DNA from: Mantis religiosa
Taxonomy: Eukaryota > Arthropoda > Insecta > Mantodea > Mantidae
DNA length: 64,000 nucleotides
Direction of reading: 5' to 3'
NCBI GenBank assembly: GCA_030765055.1
Contig: CM060947.1
Coordinates: 105,322,966-105,386,965, forward strand
Under the pieces are notes generated by a model that was not told the origin of the DNA, did no database searches, and was given only the letters and a program-made list of their open reading frames with translations. A program made the position numbers and the translations under genes. Positions 32,122-44,250 of this stretch are shown here, piece after piece; within the stretch, counting starts at the first letter, position 1, and the number at the start of each line of letters is the position of its first letter.

Positions 32122-32339
32122 TTTGCAAAGATGGTCCGCCTTTAATTTACCCCTCGGAGGCGGACCAAAATTTGAGCCGGACTAACGTGTTTGGTCCCCG
32201 GACCATCGCTAATCCCGGTTTATGAATAAGAAAATCGGTGGTCAACCGTTAGTCCACCGGAAGTAGTAAGTTGGTCCGGGTCCGGACCATGTTTCGCTAC
32301 GAATACGGCCCTAGGAGTAAAATTTTGGCACACGTTTGG

Positions 32340-32720
32340 TTCATTTACGCTGTAATTTAACATAATATGCTGCAGAAGCTTTTGTTTCCATCATCGGCTG
32401 AAAATCCACTGTTGGCATCATTTTCCCCTCATGAATTTGGTACAGATGTCTAGAGACGAAGTTTCAAAGTTCATACATAGCTTTTAGTTGGTTTTTAAAT
32501 AAACATTTTCTCCGTTTGGGGAGCTGGTCACTTTTTGTAGTTCAGAGTTTTTAACTGTTTTGTGATTAGTTTCACAAAAGTATGATGTAACAGCTGATAT
32601 GTCCGTATATATTTTATGTTTCAGATGTGCTTTTTGGTATGGATGTTTATATTATGCTTGATTTTACCAATGTATGCTTTGCTACGTGCTTGCTAGTTAA
32701 TCTTGTAAATCCCAGATTTT
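32340..32720 (-). pseudogene. PLE pair D: minus arm
   Basis: Degenerate minus-strand GIY-YIG remnant: AYIGKIKHNINIHTKKH, then a stop-containing tail ending SGFSADDGNKSF. It lies just outside the Harbinger right end, so it was there before or is independent of that element. Confidence 0.6.
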
Positions 32721-33079
32721 GAGGTCTGTGGTGGGTGATCTTTGGGAGGTGCTCTCAATAATTTAAAGTTTAATTTATTTTGTGGACATAGGATTAAGTT
32801 TTTGGGAAAATCTCTTGGAGCTTATTATGTAAAGGTGTGTGGAATGTTAATATTTTCCTTTTTATTGTTTTCCAAGGGTGTTAGAGTTGTCATTGCTGAT
32901 TCTGTTTTTGTTTTTTAATTTTTGTGTGTTCATATCTCCTTTTTGTGTTAAAGCATTAATAAGTAGTATGTTGGTATCGTTTACGTTCTTTGGCGTATTC
33001 ATCTTTGCTCAGAGGAAACTTATTTATTCTGTATATGTACTAGATCTTAGAAAATTGATGTTGGGTAGTTTCGAGCTGA

Positions 33080-33480
33080 AACTATTGCCGTAGGCATTAA
33101 AACATGCAAAAATGGAATTTACCAGATTAGGTGCCAAGAACGCAATAAAATATACATTGGTTAAACCAAGCGTAAACATCCGTACCGAAGGCCACATCCC
33201 AATATAAGATATAAACAGAGAAATCAGCCATTGCAGCACACTTTTGGAAAGCCAATCATGAAATAGATAAAAACTATTAAAAGAAGTGAACCACCTGCTA
33301 GAAATGGTCATGTGGGAATAGATTTTCATCCAAAAATATAAGAACCAAATTATGTAGGTACTTTGAAATTGTGGCAGGCATTTATACCAAACTTATCATG
33401 CCATCTACCAGGAACCAGAAGGAAATTGATGCCAAATCCGCCAGTGATCTTACAGTTGATGGAAACGAAAGTTTGAAAAC
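33080..33480 (+). pseudogene. PLE pair D: plus arm
   Basis: Degenerate plus-strand GIY-YIG remnant: KIYIG-like text (AATAAAATATACATTGG), KHPYRRPHPNIRYK, then HTFGKP and a WE.IFIQKYKN block. Several stops. Head to head with the arm at 32340-32720. Confidence 0.6.
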
Positions 33481-33999
33481 ATGCCCTCTTAAATTGCAGA
33501 GTAAGTGAAAAGTAAACCATGTCCCAAAATTTGACTGTTAATGTTTAAGTAATATTATATTTGTCATTGACATGGCGATTTGTCAGGATCTTTAGGCATT
33601 TTTTTTTTTTTTTTTTGCTTGTTGCTTCCAGGAAGGGGTATTTTCTATATGATATAATTAAATCCACAGCCTTAAAAGTATATTTCTCTTCAACAATCTG
33701 TGCAGTTTGGTCAGTGCCATACATCCTACTTAGTCATGAGGAATACTCTCAGATGTAGTGCTGTGAAGACCCTTTTCTTAACTCACCATTCACTAAAATG
33801 ACAAATAAGTGAAGAATGCTGAGTAGGCTGCTATCTACAATTGTCATAAGTAAGGTAAGTATGGTATTTTTGCAGAAAAAAAGTATTGTGCTAATTGTTG
33901 AATGTTTTATGGCAGACAAAGAGGTTATTTTTGTATTACACTGGGTTCAAGGGAAGTATGATGAATAATATGTTATAATGACATGTCTTCTGTTCCTTA
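33481..33999. other. Intergenic, nothing recognised
   Basis: AT-rich with a run of 18 T near 33598. No features. Confidence 0.5.
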
Positions 34000-34029
34000 C
34001 ATTTGATCTACATTAGTTCAAATGTTGTG

Positions 34030-34190
34030 TATATGAGGCATCAATTAACCCCTTCGTTGCGATGTTTCAAATGCCAACGTTTTAGACACTCAAGGGTCTC
34101 TGTAAGCGACTATCCAACTATATGTCACATGGTCAGCCCTGCTATGAGGGAATTTTTGGGTATTCAGCTGTCCGCGAAATTTGGATGAGG
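34030..34190 (+). pseudogene. LINE ORF1 (gag-like) zinc-knuckle remnant
   Basis: LTPSLRCFKCQRFRHSRVSV resembles the CCHC knuckle of jockey-type ORF1 (C-x2-C-x4-H), with the last Cys replaced by Val, followed by a degraded second knuckle ending QLSAKFG. No neighbouring RT. Weak but specific signal. Confidence 0.45.
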
Positions 34191-34199
34191 CAATCCAAG

Positions 34200-35936
34200 A
34201 GTTTTGGTTTAAGGAGCTCTCTCGCAAAATCCGGTAAGGCCGGTAAACCTCCTCTGCCCTTTTGAGATCTCCACTTTCAGTTCTGTTGTTACTTCACCAA
34301 TAGCAATAAGAGATACTGCCATTCAGCTAAAACTACAACATTTCACACCAGAATCCACCACTACGAACCCTTCAGGCAGATAGTCACGCTTTCAGCACCA
34401 AAAGTTAATGCCTTCAAGACTTGCTACGGAAGTTTAGAAAACACTAATCCCAAACCGATTTTGTGGAATTTAATCGTACCATAGGAAAGGAAAAGGGCAT
34501 TCGCCGTTTTCTCCGTAGGGTTCTCAATTCTAAGAGCTCAGCTGCCCAACTGCAATCAGTGAGGTGGGTCCAATTACCATATCCAACCGATTTCCAGTAT
34601 TAAACTAAGCTGCAGTACTTGAAAGTGGGTTTTTACTTAAGAGGGGTGCATGAATCACAAATATTCCATCGAAATGTCCCAGGTCCACAAAGAAGAAAAA
34701 AGGCATTATGAACAGACACATAATATAGAACGCAACTATAATTCTTGTTGCGTTATTATTCTCATATGATCATTCGTTTTCAGGTAACTAAGCTGTGCCC
34801 TCAGCTGCATTTTATATCGGAACTATACTCTGTGATACTAAAAGACGCTCTTGCACATGAAGGATTTTTCTGTTTATTATTATGAATGACATATTAGCAG
34901 CCTCTTGCGCTTACCACTACCATGCCAAGTGTTGATATTGCCTTATAGACAGCTCATTTTTATGTTTACATCTATACCATGCATATTCTGCATTCATTTC
35001 TCTTTGCCATAATCGATATCGAATATTCTGTAGCTACTCTTTGATGAGAGCTTTCAATAGATAGCACTTTTTTGGGATTCACGAGATTTATGTATTTCTT
35101 CATGCAGAAGAAGATATATATATATTTTTTTTTTGAAGCACTGGTCAACACATTTGTGTTTAGAAAATCAACCCAGATTTTTCTGACACTTCCACTTATA
35201 TGTATTCGTTTGCTCTGTGTAGCTTGTACATCGCTCCAAGTGGAGCACCATTCCTGACAGAAACTCAGTATGATTTTCTGTACGTTATCAACTTAATTTA
35301 TCATGATCCTACTCCCCTTCGTCATATGTACCAACCCGGCAATTGAACAAGATAAACTGGATTCCATATACTAGTTGAGTCTTTTTGTACAACCACCTTT
35401 TTGACTCTGTTGTACCACCTGACGTCTGGTATTTACCTCTTTACGCCATACATTCTTCCTCCAGACACTCAGCTTCCGGGCTGACTGTTGTTTATGTTGC
35501 AGTACCTTTCTTTCGAAAGTAAACTCCCTTTGTAGGTCCATAACCGTATTTGGCAAAAATTTCTCATAATTTTGGAGCAATGTCCATCATCGTCCGAATA
35601 CCAAAGACTGGAAAGTTCCTCATGTACTTTCTAGTTACAGTCATTTGTCAATTATTGTATCAACAGGCGACGAAGTGTATGGGCAAAGGGCGATTGAATG
35701 TTAGCTGTCAATTTTTTAGTTCGGTTTTCGTAAGTACCATCCTATACTATACCACTGAGTATCGCCATCCACACTCAAAATGGATGCGTTATCACTTGAC
35801 TTTCATTCTTTAGTTCATAAAGATATTATTTTAGGCGCCTGGAAAGTAGGGACATGGGTCTCTAATAGGCACAATAAATAAACAAATTTTAGACATCATG
35901 CCGTGCAAAATACCGAGATTAATGTTTTATTTGAAA

Positions 35937-35937
<1 letters not shown>
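34200..35937. other. Unassigned sequence
   Basis: Less AT-rich than its surroundings, perhaps further decayed LINE ORF1 or other repeat. I recognise nothing with confidence; frames at 35371-35813 overlap on opposite strands. Confidence 0.4.

Positions 35938-36010
<73 letters not shown>
35938..36010. repeat. TA microsatellite
   Basis: About 36 uninterrupted TA units. Confidence 0.95.
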
Positions 36011-36012
<2 letters not shown>

Positions 36013-36034
36013 TTACTTTTACCATAATTTTGTT

Positions 36035-37100
36035 CACAATAAATCAGAACCATTTCCAGATGATTTCGGGTGAGTTAGTCTTTTGTCGGTCAGAATTGGT
36101 TTAAATGCTGCAAAAGATCTCTCAAAGTCTGTGGTGGTAACTGGAACATATTTTAAAAGAGAAACCATATGCGGATTAACTCCTCTAGGGAGATCTGCCT
36201 CACGTGCGCTTGAAATATCTGATACTCTTTTCAGAATCGTATATTCATGGTTTTTGGTTAGCACCATTTGTAACTTTTTGGAAACAATGTTCCCAACTTC
36301 ACCAACGGTTTTCTTTAACCCACTTTCTGCTCTAGTAAATAATGTGATTGATTTAGTGAGATTGAACGTTGATGATTCAATTACTCTATAGTATCTGCTA
36401 AAGATGTGAAATTAGCGCGAATATATGACAGATCCTGTTTCAAACCTTTCTCTCGTAGGTCAACCTTAATATACTGAGGTTCTTCTTCCGAAAAACTATT
36501 TACAATCTATTCAATAGAGTCAATGTTCTCACTGTAATACTTCACAGCCTGTAGCCAAGTACCCCATCTTGTCAAAATAGGCGCTAGTGGTAAAGGCAGC
36601 TGGGGACATTTTTCTTTGTAAGCTACCATTAAAGAACTGGACTTTAACATTACCTTGTTTATGGAGGATAATAAATAATTGATTCTGGGGAACTGGTTTA
36701 GAACCTCCTGTGCTACTCAGTTAAGTGCATGGGCCAGACAAGTAACGTATGTTGAAATTCTGGAAGAATACCCTCAAAAGTTTCGCAGCTGCTGAATCAG
36801 TGTACAGCAACAGAAACCTTTCATCCTTTACACCATCGGGACACAGTACTTTTAGTCCAGATTTGAAGAAGTAGGCAACTGATCAAACATCAATTTTCTT
36901 CAACATTCTCGAACAAATCAAATGTGAATTTCCATAATTTTCTTCATCTAATCTCCCTAGAATTAAATTTTATATTCCTGGCCCCAGGGCGTCTAGGGTT
37001 TTATCTACGGAATTCCAGACCTAGGAAACTCCTATTTCGGACTATTTCATTCAGCTGTGATTCATACACCATCTCAAGTTAATTTTTCCTAAGTGTCGAT
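36035..37100 (-). pseudogene. hAT-type transposase remnant
   Basis: Minus-strand fragments in order: VKDERFLLLYTDSAAAKLL, KMGYLATGC (the GTWL-like block), ESSTFNLTKSITLFTRAESG, then HEYTILKRVSDISS and the C-terminal dimerisation block VSLLKYVPVTTTDFERSFAA with FKPILTDKR. That last block is the best preserved and typical of hAT-derived proteins. Many stops elsewhere. The RTE-like LINE begins just beyond its start. Confidence 0.7.
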
Positions 37101-37834
37101 TCGGAGGGTATTGTTTCTTTGCAATAGTTTTCTAAAAATGAATTCATTGTTGTCTTTTCAAGTACATTCCAAGGAATGTAAAGCTGCAGGAGAAGACGGT
37201 ATAGAGCCGGAATTACTGAAATATGGAGGAGGAGAAGAACTGGAGAAGGCTGTTTGCGAATTAATTAATGAAATATGGACAAAGGAAGACATGCCTAATG
37301 AATGGAATGTGGGAATAATCTGTCCAATACATAAAAAAGGAGACAAGACAGAGTGTGTAAATTACCGTGGGATTGTACTGCTAGATGGAACTTACAAGGT
37401 TTTTGGCAAGATACTTGCTTTACGGCTGGAGCGGTGGCTAGAAAAGATACTTGGGGATTACCAGGCAGGATTTAGGAAACAGCGATCTACATTAGACCAG
37501 ATTTTTATATTACGGCAAATACCGGAAAAGCTTTATGAATATGACAGACAGCTTCATCAACTGTATGTAGATTTTAAACAAGCATATGATAACCTGGATA
37601 GAGCTAAAATTTATCAGATAATGAGAGAATTCGGAATACCACCAAAACTGGTGAGATTGACAAAAATGGCTATGGAATTGACAAGATGCAGTGTTAGAAT
37701 GGAACAAGATTTATCAGGTATATTTACCATGGAGAGGGTGTTGATACAAGGAGATGTGCTATCCACACTGTTGTTTAATTTTGCACTGGAAAGAGTAATC
37801 CGACAATTACCCATAAACCCTGGAGAAACCATAC

Positions 37835-38242
37835 TGTCGCGAATGCATTGTTGCGACGAGGCGGCGCGGCCGAGGTATTCAAAGAGATCGGCAGTGCATT
37901 GCAGAGATAAAATCTCCCGAAACGGTGCGGAGGGGAGGGAGATGGATTTCTGGAGAGTTCGTCTTTCTTCTAACACCGTCCAAATTGTTTGAGAACATTC
38001 CACGAATTTCCGGAATAGTGAGTAGCTATAAAAAGGAAGCCACCGTCCGCCACTCGGTCAGTTGTTAATTGAACTCGCGTGCGTGAACATCTGTGTGAGC
38101 TGTGTTTGTGATCGATGACCCTGCAAGTTTTATTGTGTATGTGACGTAATTCTGGACTGTCAGATTGATTTCTACGGACATAAATAGCGATTTTTGGTGT
38201 TGGTAACCTGCACTTTTAATTTCACGAACCCACAGTCTCACA
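37835..38242 (+). mobile_element. Solo LTR inserted in the RTE-like LINE
   Basis: 408 bp starting TGTCGCG and ending CTCACA, flanked by ATAC at 37831-37834 and 38243-38246 (4-bp target duplication). Removing it and one ATAC restores the LINE frame (ETILSRSVQIVAYADD), which fixes both ends. It is unlike the gypsy LTR at 4068-4949. No internal retrotransposon sequence remains, so it arose by LTR-LTR recombination. Confidence 0.88.
37991..38063 (+). promoter_or_regulatory. LTR promoter: heat-shock-like elements, TATA, initiator
   Basis: TATAAAAA at 38027-38034 and an arthropod-consensus initiator TCAGTT with its A at 38060, the ideal spacing. Just upstream, 37993-38015 has GAAcaTTC and TTCcgGAA inverted pairs with a GAA between them, like heat-shock-factor sites; spacing in the middle is off by one base on each side. 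Confidence 0.65.
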
Positions 38243-39074
38243 ATACTTTCCAGATCAGTACAAATAGTGGCATATGCTGACGATGTGGCAATTCTCGCAA
38301 GGAACATAAGAGCTCTTGAGGAAAGTTATGTAGTGTTGGAAGAGAAAGCACAAGATCTAGGATTGCTAGTGAACGTCAGTAAAACCAAATATACGAAGAT
38401 GGGAGGTGATGGGGATGCAAGAAGAAGAGAACCTACAGTTAAATTACACGAGAAGGAATATCAAAGAGTGGTAACATTTAAATACCTGGGATCTATAGCA
38501 GCAGTAGATAATAAAACATCAGTGGAAACTCAAGAAAGAACAGCAAGTGGTAACAGATGTTTCTATGCCTTGCAAAATATGTTGAAATCAAGGAACATTA
38601 GCAGGAATACTAAATAAAAAATATGTACAATAGTACTAAGACCAATAATAATATATGGTTCAGAAAGCTGGGTGTTGACAATCAGAGAAGAACAGTGGTT
38701 ATTGCGGTGGGAAAAGAAGATTTTGACAAATATATTTGGAGTGATAAGGGACTTGGACGGATGGAGAATGCGGACCAACTTGGAGTTACAGTGCCTATTT
38801 GGACAACAAAATATAGTAGTGAAAATTAAACTAGGAAGAATAAGGTGGATTGGCCATGTGCAGAGAATGCTGGAAAACAGTGTAGTTAAAAAGATATTTA
38901 TAGGAAAGCTGGATGGCAGAAGGAGAAGAGGAAGACCCAGGAAAAGATGGGTTGATGATGTAGAAGATGACTTGAGAAAGTTGGGGGTTTAAGGCTGGAG
39001 AAAATAAGCAGAGGACCGAGTAGAATGGAAGAGGGTGGTTAGGGAGGTCAAGGGTCTACATGGCCTGTAGTGCC

Positions 39075-39404
<330 letters not shown>

Positions 39405-39405
39405 C

Positions 39406-39660
39406 ATGGGGCCGCGCCGTGGCTCAGTGGTTAGACCGCTTGGCTCTCACCAAGGCGGCCCGGGTTCGATCCCAGGCGACCGCAAAGTGAGATTTGTGAT
39501 GGACAACATGGCGCTGGGGCAGGTTTTCTCCGGGATCTCCGGTTTCCCCGCCATCTCATTCCACCGGTGCTCCATCTTCATCTTATGTATCATCAGTGTC
39601 ATCGCCTGCGGTGCCGTATGTAGTAAAAGCGGGCGTTAAACACTACACATTTCATTTCAT
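39406..39660 (+). mobile_element. SINE family 2, copy 1
   Basis: tRNA-derived head GGGGCCGCGCCGTGGCTCAG with A box TGGCTCAGTGG (39420-39430) and B box GGTTCGATCCC (39473-39483). The body has TTTTCTCCGGGATCTCCGG and CATTCCACCGGTG, and the end is TTTCATTTCATTT. CAT repeats on both sides show it landed in the array. The second copy is at 63838. Confidence 0.85.
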
Positions 39661-39662
39661 TT

Positions 39663-39697
<35 letters not shown>
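39661..39697 (+). repeat. CAT array, right remainder
   Basis: About 11 units beyond SINE 2; either the remaining part of the split array or its target duplication. Confidence 0.9.
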
Positions 39698-39698
<1 letters not shown>

Positions 39699-39699
39699 G

Positions 39700-41730
39700 T
39701 AATGTTGGCTGCAGGGAATGCTTTACACATATGAAAATTGAACTGGGATTTTATTTTGGAGGGTATGGGCCGCATAAGTAAGGTTTGCTTCTGTGTATCT
39801 TTCTTTTTATAATTTGCTCAATGTATTTACGTTTTCTGTGTTGTACGAAAATGTACTTGTTTTTGGGGGGGTGGGGCGAAGCGGAAGCCTTAAATAGAAG
39901 AATATGTTTATAAATTTATTTTAATGTCGGTAATCATATGTTGTTAGAATAATAATTAATTAAATGAACGATCAATATAAGTTACATAAAAATTAATATA
40001 ACTTTAAAAAGTGCATTTTGCAAAATCAACATTTTCTTGATTTTCTGTAGTATTAGACTCCTAGTATTGGACTTAATAAAATGCACCAAACAAATTTGAA
40101 ATTATTTTCAGGTAGAAGAAAAAATCAAACAGTACAATTAATCGCGGTGGTTAAATTACATGGTATCATGTGAATAATAGTCACATAAAATAAGTAAAAA
40201 GCTTACCTCTTTATTGCATAGCTGACAAGATTATTTTCCCATCTGTTGTATAAGATTGGAAATCCGAAATCCATGTTTTATTAATGCACTTTTGGTAGGT
40301 TTGTTCTTAGGCATCCTGCAGCACTAGCACAAGAATGATCACAGTAACCAAAGCCTTTGAAACAGTTCCAGGAACACAAATCGACATTTTCAAAAACTGT
40401 TTCAAAAAACTGTTTCTCAGAACGAATCATGCGTGAGCCAGTTGCGGTTTACAATTTGAATTTGAAATAGTATTTCATTGCCGAAGTTCAGATTTCACCT
40501 GTGGCGTCTTAAGATTTCACCAATTGTTTTATTTATTGTAGGCTAAGCCTTTCAAAATCGACCCCATGCCTCAGTTTAACAAAGAGAAGTAAAATAAGTA
40601 TTCAGTCATTGAAAGACATAATTGTTTATTGTATTTAACTATAGTGAATAAATTGACTGGAAATTAAAAGAAATGCATTTATAGGTACCAAAAGGAAAAC
40701 TAGGCATTTATGTTGAAATAGATGCCTATAGGCACTATACAAGTTGTTTGATAACCATTTTAGGTCAATTATATGTGCAAATATCTATGTTGACCTCAAC
40801 AGGCTCTAAAGGAAAACAATAGGAAAACACCTAAATATCCGAAATCTTGTAATCAGAAAGAGACAAGTGGTTGCAGTACTTTCTGATCTGAAGAACGCTG
40901 TAGTATTTGCTGGAATGAATATTCTTCAACTTTCGGAAGTGAGATATTCGCAGTCGGTTTCTCCGTTTTATTCGCTAATTTAAGAGTAGAATATTTAAAA
41001 AAAAAGAGTGGTTTTGGTTTCATCCAACGTTTAACCCAGGGAAGCGGAGTATCGCAGGGCTCGTTACTCCGTCACACTTTCCGCCATTGTCATTAGAATG
41101 TGATCATCCTGCAGTTTCATCTTGTCATTGGATGACTTTGCTATAACTTTAGATCCAGGCATATTTTTCTCATAGAGCAGTGGCTTTCACGGTATTTTGA
41201 TTGCTCTACACTTGAAACATAAAAGGCTAAGTGCTTTGCAGAGAAATCGTTCCGCGTTAACTTTTCCTTTTATGTTCTGAACATCTCGGTCCAGATCTTA
41301 ATTGCGTGGACTTCTACTGGAAAGCCTAGCAGGTTTTGCCATATATCGCATCGAAAAGCGAAAACGCCCTTTCAATTTTTAACGCGCTTTTGATGGCTTT
41401 TCCGAGAAGCTAATCGGATACAAGACTACAACATACATGAATATTTTCTCAGTCGAAGTTCATATTATCACGTTGTGCAACCATATTGTTGGATGAACCT
41501 TCGCGAAGGATTTTGAAGGGCACAGCTTACTGTCGTATTTACTTACAAATCAAGAACAAATAACAATAAAGAGCATATTTCAATTACAAACTTCTACCTT
41601 TTCGATCCACTGTTTCACAAATTTTTTTGAAATATTCAAGATAGCATCTAATGAAACAACATTCTTTGCAATTCGCAAACGGTAAACGAGAACCTAGAAA
41701 ACGAATTCCATAAATTTCGCAGTTATCAGC
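39700..41730. other. Intergenic, nothing recognised
   Basis: AT-rich with a G run near 39865. No coding similarity or repeat structure seen. Confidence 0.5.
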
Positions 41731-41745
41731 TGTATCGTGCCATCT

Positions 41746-42277
41746 TCCCGTAGGTGAGGGCATCCGTCCCCTTCAGCTGCCGTGGTGCGGGCGCTGCGGA
41801 CCCCTAGCACTCTGCTATCTCTGACGTTACTAGAGGAACCTCGGGCCGAACATTCGAGCCCCTCCCTGATTGGGAGATGTTCAGATTGGGTTGGACTCGA
41901 GGGGGCAGTGGTTCCCGATACCCGTGGGTGATCGGGTACGTCTCCGGACGGGGTTGAGGGAAGCCATTAATATTCCCGCGTACTAGCCAATATAGCTATT
42001 AGAAGGTGTGCTAGATCACCAGGCGGCCCCACCGAGGTTATATCGGTAGCGGAGTTGGCGCGCGTAAGTGACGTATCCACTTCTATCCCATCTTGAGTCC
42101 ACAGGACCAGATGGCGTGGCTTGTTAGTCTCTAGGTCTTGCCCTATGGAAAGCCCCATGGAGGTGCCGGGTGCCCTTTTGGGACAGCTTGGTAACTCCCT
42201 GGTCGAAGGAGGCCCGGGTCCTTGGTCCTATGGGTCCAGGACTAATGGGAGTAGAACCTCTGGCATTAACACTAACG
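41746..42277 (+). mobile_element. GC-rich retroposon, copy 1
   Basis: 532 bp, flanked by the 15-bp duplication TGTATCGTGCCATCT (41731-41745 and 42278-42292). Much more GC-rich than its surroundings. It shares long stretches with 57681-58206: GGTGCGGGCGCTGCGGACCC, CTAGAGGAACCTCGGGCCGA, GGATTGGGTTGGACTCGAG-like text and TCCAGGACTAATGGGAGTAG. No protein is recognised. A B-box-like ATTCGAGCCCC occurs near 41850, but no clear tRNA fold. Confidence 0.8.
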
Positions 42278-42619
42278 TGTATCGTGCCATCTATTAATAA
42301 TATCAGCATCATTCATACAGAAGCGTTAGCGTTTTGCATAACATTAAAAGTTCATAAAATGGAGAGGGAATGCATACTTGTCAATCATCCATTATCATGA
42401 ATAAAATATATAGTTAAATTATAATGGACTTTTCTTAATTACCTCACTTGCATAATTTATAAACTGATGGGCATTAAAACAAAAATATTTAAAATATGAC
42501 TCATTTTGTGAAGGCAATAGAAACCACCACTACGGACGTACACCACCCCAAATAACTACCATAATTTAACCAACTTTGTAATTTGCATATTACATTTTAA
42601 TTACTACACAGCGAAGGTG

Positions 42620-44250
42620 AAGGCTAATGCATTCTTGCTACAGAAGCGGAAAGCAGGCGAACTAACGTGATAAGGACACTAAATACATCAGAAAATGCAG
42701 TACAGTCTGGTTTACTTTCACTAGCGCGCCGCGTAGTATTCATGGACTAGTGACGAAACGCTAAGGAAATAAAATCATTCACAACCAAACTCGGCTTGTT
42801 AATATGATAAATTTTGAGACGAAGAGAACAACAAAGGTAAGAAAATACCTATTAGAATTATTGGCGACTGAACGAGTTATCGCTACTACCGGCTTAAGCA
42901 AGGCAACTAAATGAAAGATTAGAAAGAGGATATGCTTGAAGATAATGGGGGTGAGCAAAAATAAATCACTTCGTAAGATCGGTAAACCTCCTGCAATAAG
43001 ATCGTTACGGACGAAATGGATAAGTTCATAGTTAGAAGAAAATATCAGGTTAAAACAGAAATTCCTACATTACAAAAATGACTGAAGAAGAAAACTAATT
43101 TTGTTGGGTGTAAAGAAACGCTTAGGAAAACGGTGAAATCTATTGGAATGTGATTTAAAAAGTGCAAAACTACAGAAAGGTACTGAGCGAATACCCTGAT
43201 ATATTGGCTCAGAGAGCGTTATATGAGAACACTCACAAGGAGTGAACGCGGGAAAATTAGCTGGTGTTTTTTTTTTTTGGCTATCTTGAGAGGGAGATAT
43301 TATTTGATACCTAGATTACAGGAAAGGAGCATTGAAAATGCTCCGCAACAAAATAAAGAAGGTAATAAAATGCCGTCGACCATTAATTGCAAACTATAAA
43401 AACAAGAATATTAGTGGAATAAACAATATTCCATTTTATCCGGAAATAACAAAGCAGGACTTCTCGTTTGTCAAAACAGTCTAAACCAAAGAAAACATAC
43501 TCAACTGATAAATTCGCGAATGCTAACTTTACAACTCTCTTGTTTTAAATAAACGTTTATTTTAATTATATTACTATTAGTACTGTGTCTTTTGCCTGCC
43601 TGTTTTATCTAACATTTTGCCTAAACTTCCTGATTTAGTTATAAACCTCACGGTTACATGACTCGTAGACCATACATGCTTCGTAATCTCTATTTACTCT
43701 AGAGAGTCCAAATCAGTGTTATGCAGTTCTGTTTAAAAGCCACGAAAAAGGGTATCAGTTGGATCAACTTGTAATGGAAATGAGACATGAGGTAATCTGA
43801 CTGTCCGCTTATCACTGCCAATATAATCCAAGTGAGTTATTGTGGTTTTAAATAAAATGGGGAGAGTACTATTTCTGCAAACAGAAATAATGCTTTTAAA
43901 CTGACTAATATTTGACGATTTATTTACGAAAGAGTTGATAAGGTAACACAGCAAGACTGGAAAAACTGCGTGACACGCTTAGAAAAACTATAAGAAAACT
44001 TGGAAAGATAAGTAATTGAGACTTGGAGATAAGTAATTCGTGATGGAATTTTGGGGATTATCGTCATAAACTAGCAACTCAGGCGATAAAGACAGTGATA
44101 ATGACGAATTGTCTTTCCACGTGACATTCACAGCTGCCACTGGCAGTTTAATTGGATTAGAAAAATAGGTAAATCATAAATCATACTTATAATTATAGCA
44201 TTTAAAAATTGCAAATATGCTTTATCCAATTTTGATTTCAACAGCCACAT
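42620..44250 (+). pseudogene. IS630/Tc1-like element 3 remnant
   Basis: Degenerate plus-strand transposase. N-terminal text near 42880-43010: RVIATTGLSKAT and KIGKPPAIRSLRTKW. Middle near 43110-43200: CKETLRKTVKSIGM with FKKCKTTERY. Near 43795-43850: SAYHCQYNPSELLW with the catalytic Glu. The C-terminal part to 44160 parallels 61380-61690. Stops throughout. Element ends not resolved. Confidence 0.65.

Larger units (their letters stand above)
24605..32317 (-). mobile_element. PIF/Harbinger transposon, 7.7 kb
   Basis: Flanked by TAA at 24602-24604 and 32318-32320, the 3-bp target typical of this superfamily. Terminal inverted repeats: left ACACTAGGGGGCCTATTC, right (reverse) CTCCTAGGGCCGTATTC, with further similarity inside (GGTCCGGACC near 24662 and 32281). 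It carries the two usual genes: a HARBI1-type transposase on minus and a Myb/SANT-like protein on plus, converging about 10 bp apart near 28165. A SINE (27185-27418) and a PLE (30162-30941) are inserted in it. Both genes have frame damage, so it is no longer autonomous. Confidence 0.88.
37165..39074 (+). mobile_element. RTE-like LINE, 5'-truncated, with CAT tail
   Basis: Non-LTR retrotransposon starting inside the RT: AAGEDGIEPELLKYGG, WNVGIICPIHKKGDKT, VNYRGIVLLDGTYKVFGKI, GFRKQRSTLDQIFILRQI and YVDFKQAYDNLDRAK. After a solo LTR insertion (37835-38242) it resumes with VAYADDVAILARN. One TAA at 38615-38617, then the C-terminal RIRWIGHVQRM and RRRRGRPRKRWVDDVEDDL. It runs into a 330 bp CAT repeat, its probable 3' tail. 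Apart from the stop and the insertion the frame is continuous. Confidence 0.85.

Noticed and set aside
37991..38240. Captured hsp70-type promoter and 5'UTR
   Set aside because: The TG...CA ends, ATAC duplication and exact restoration of the LINE frame point to a solo LTR instead.
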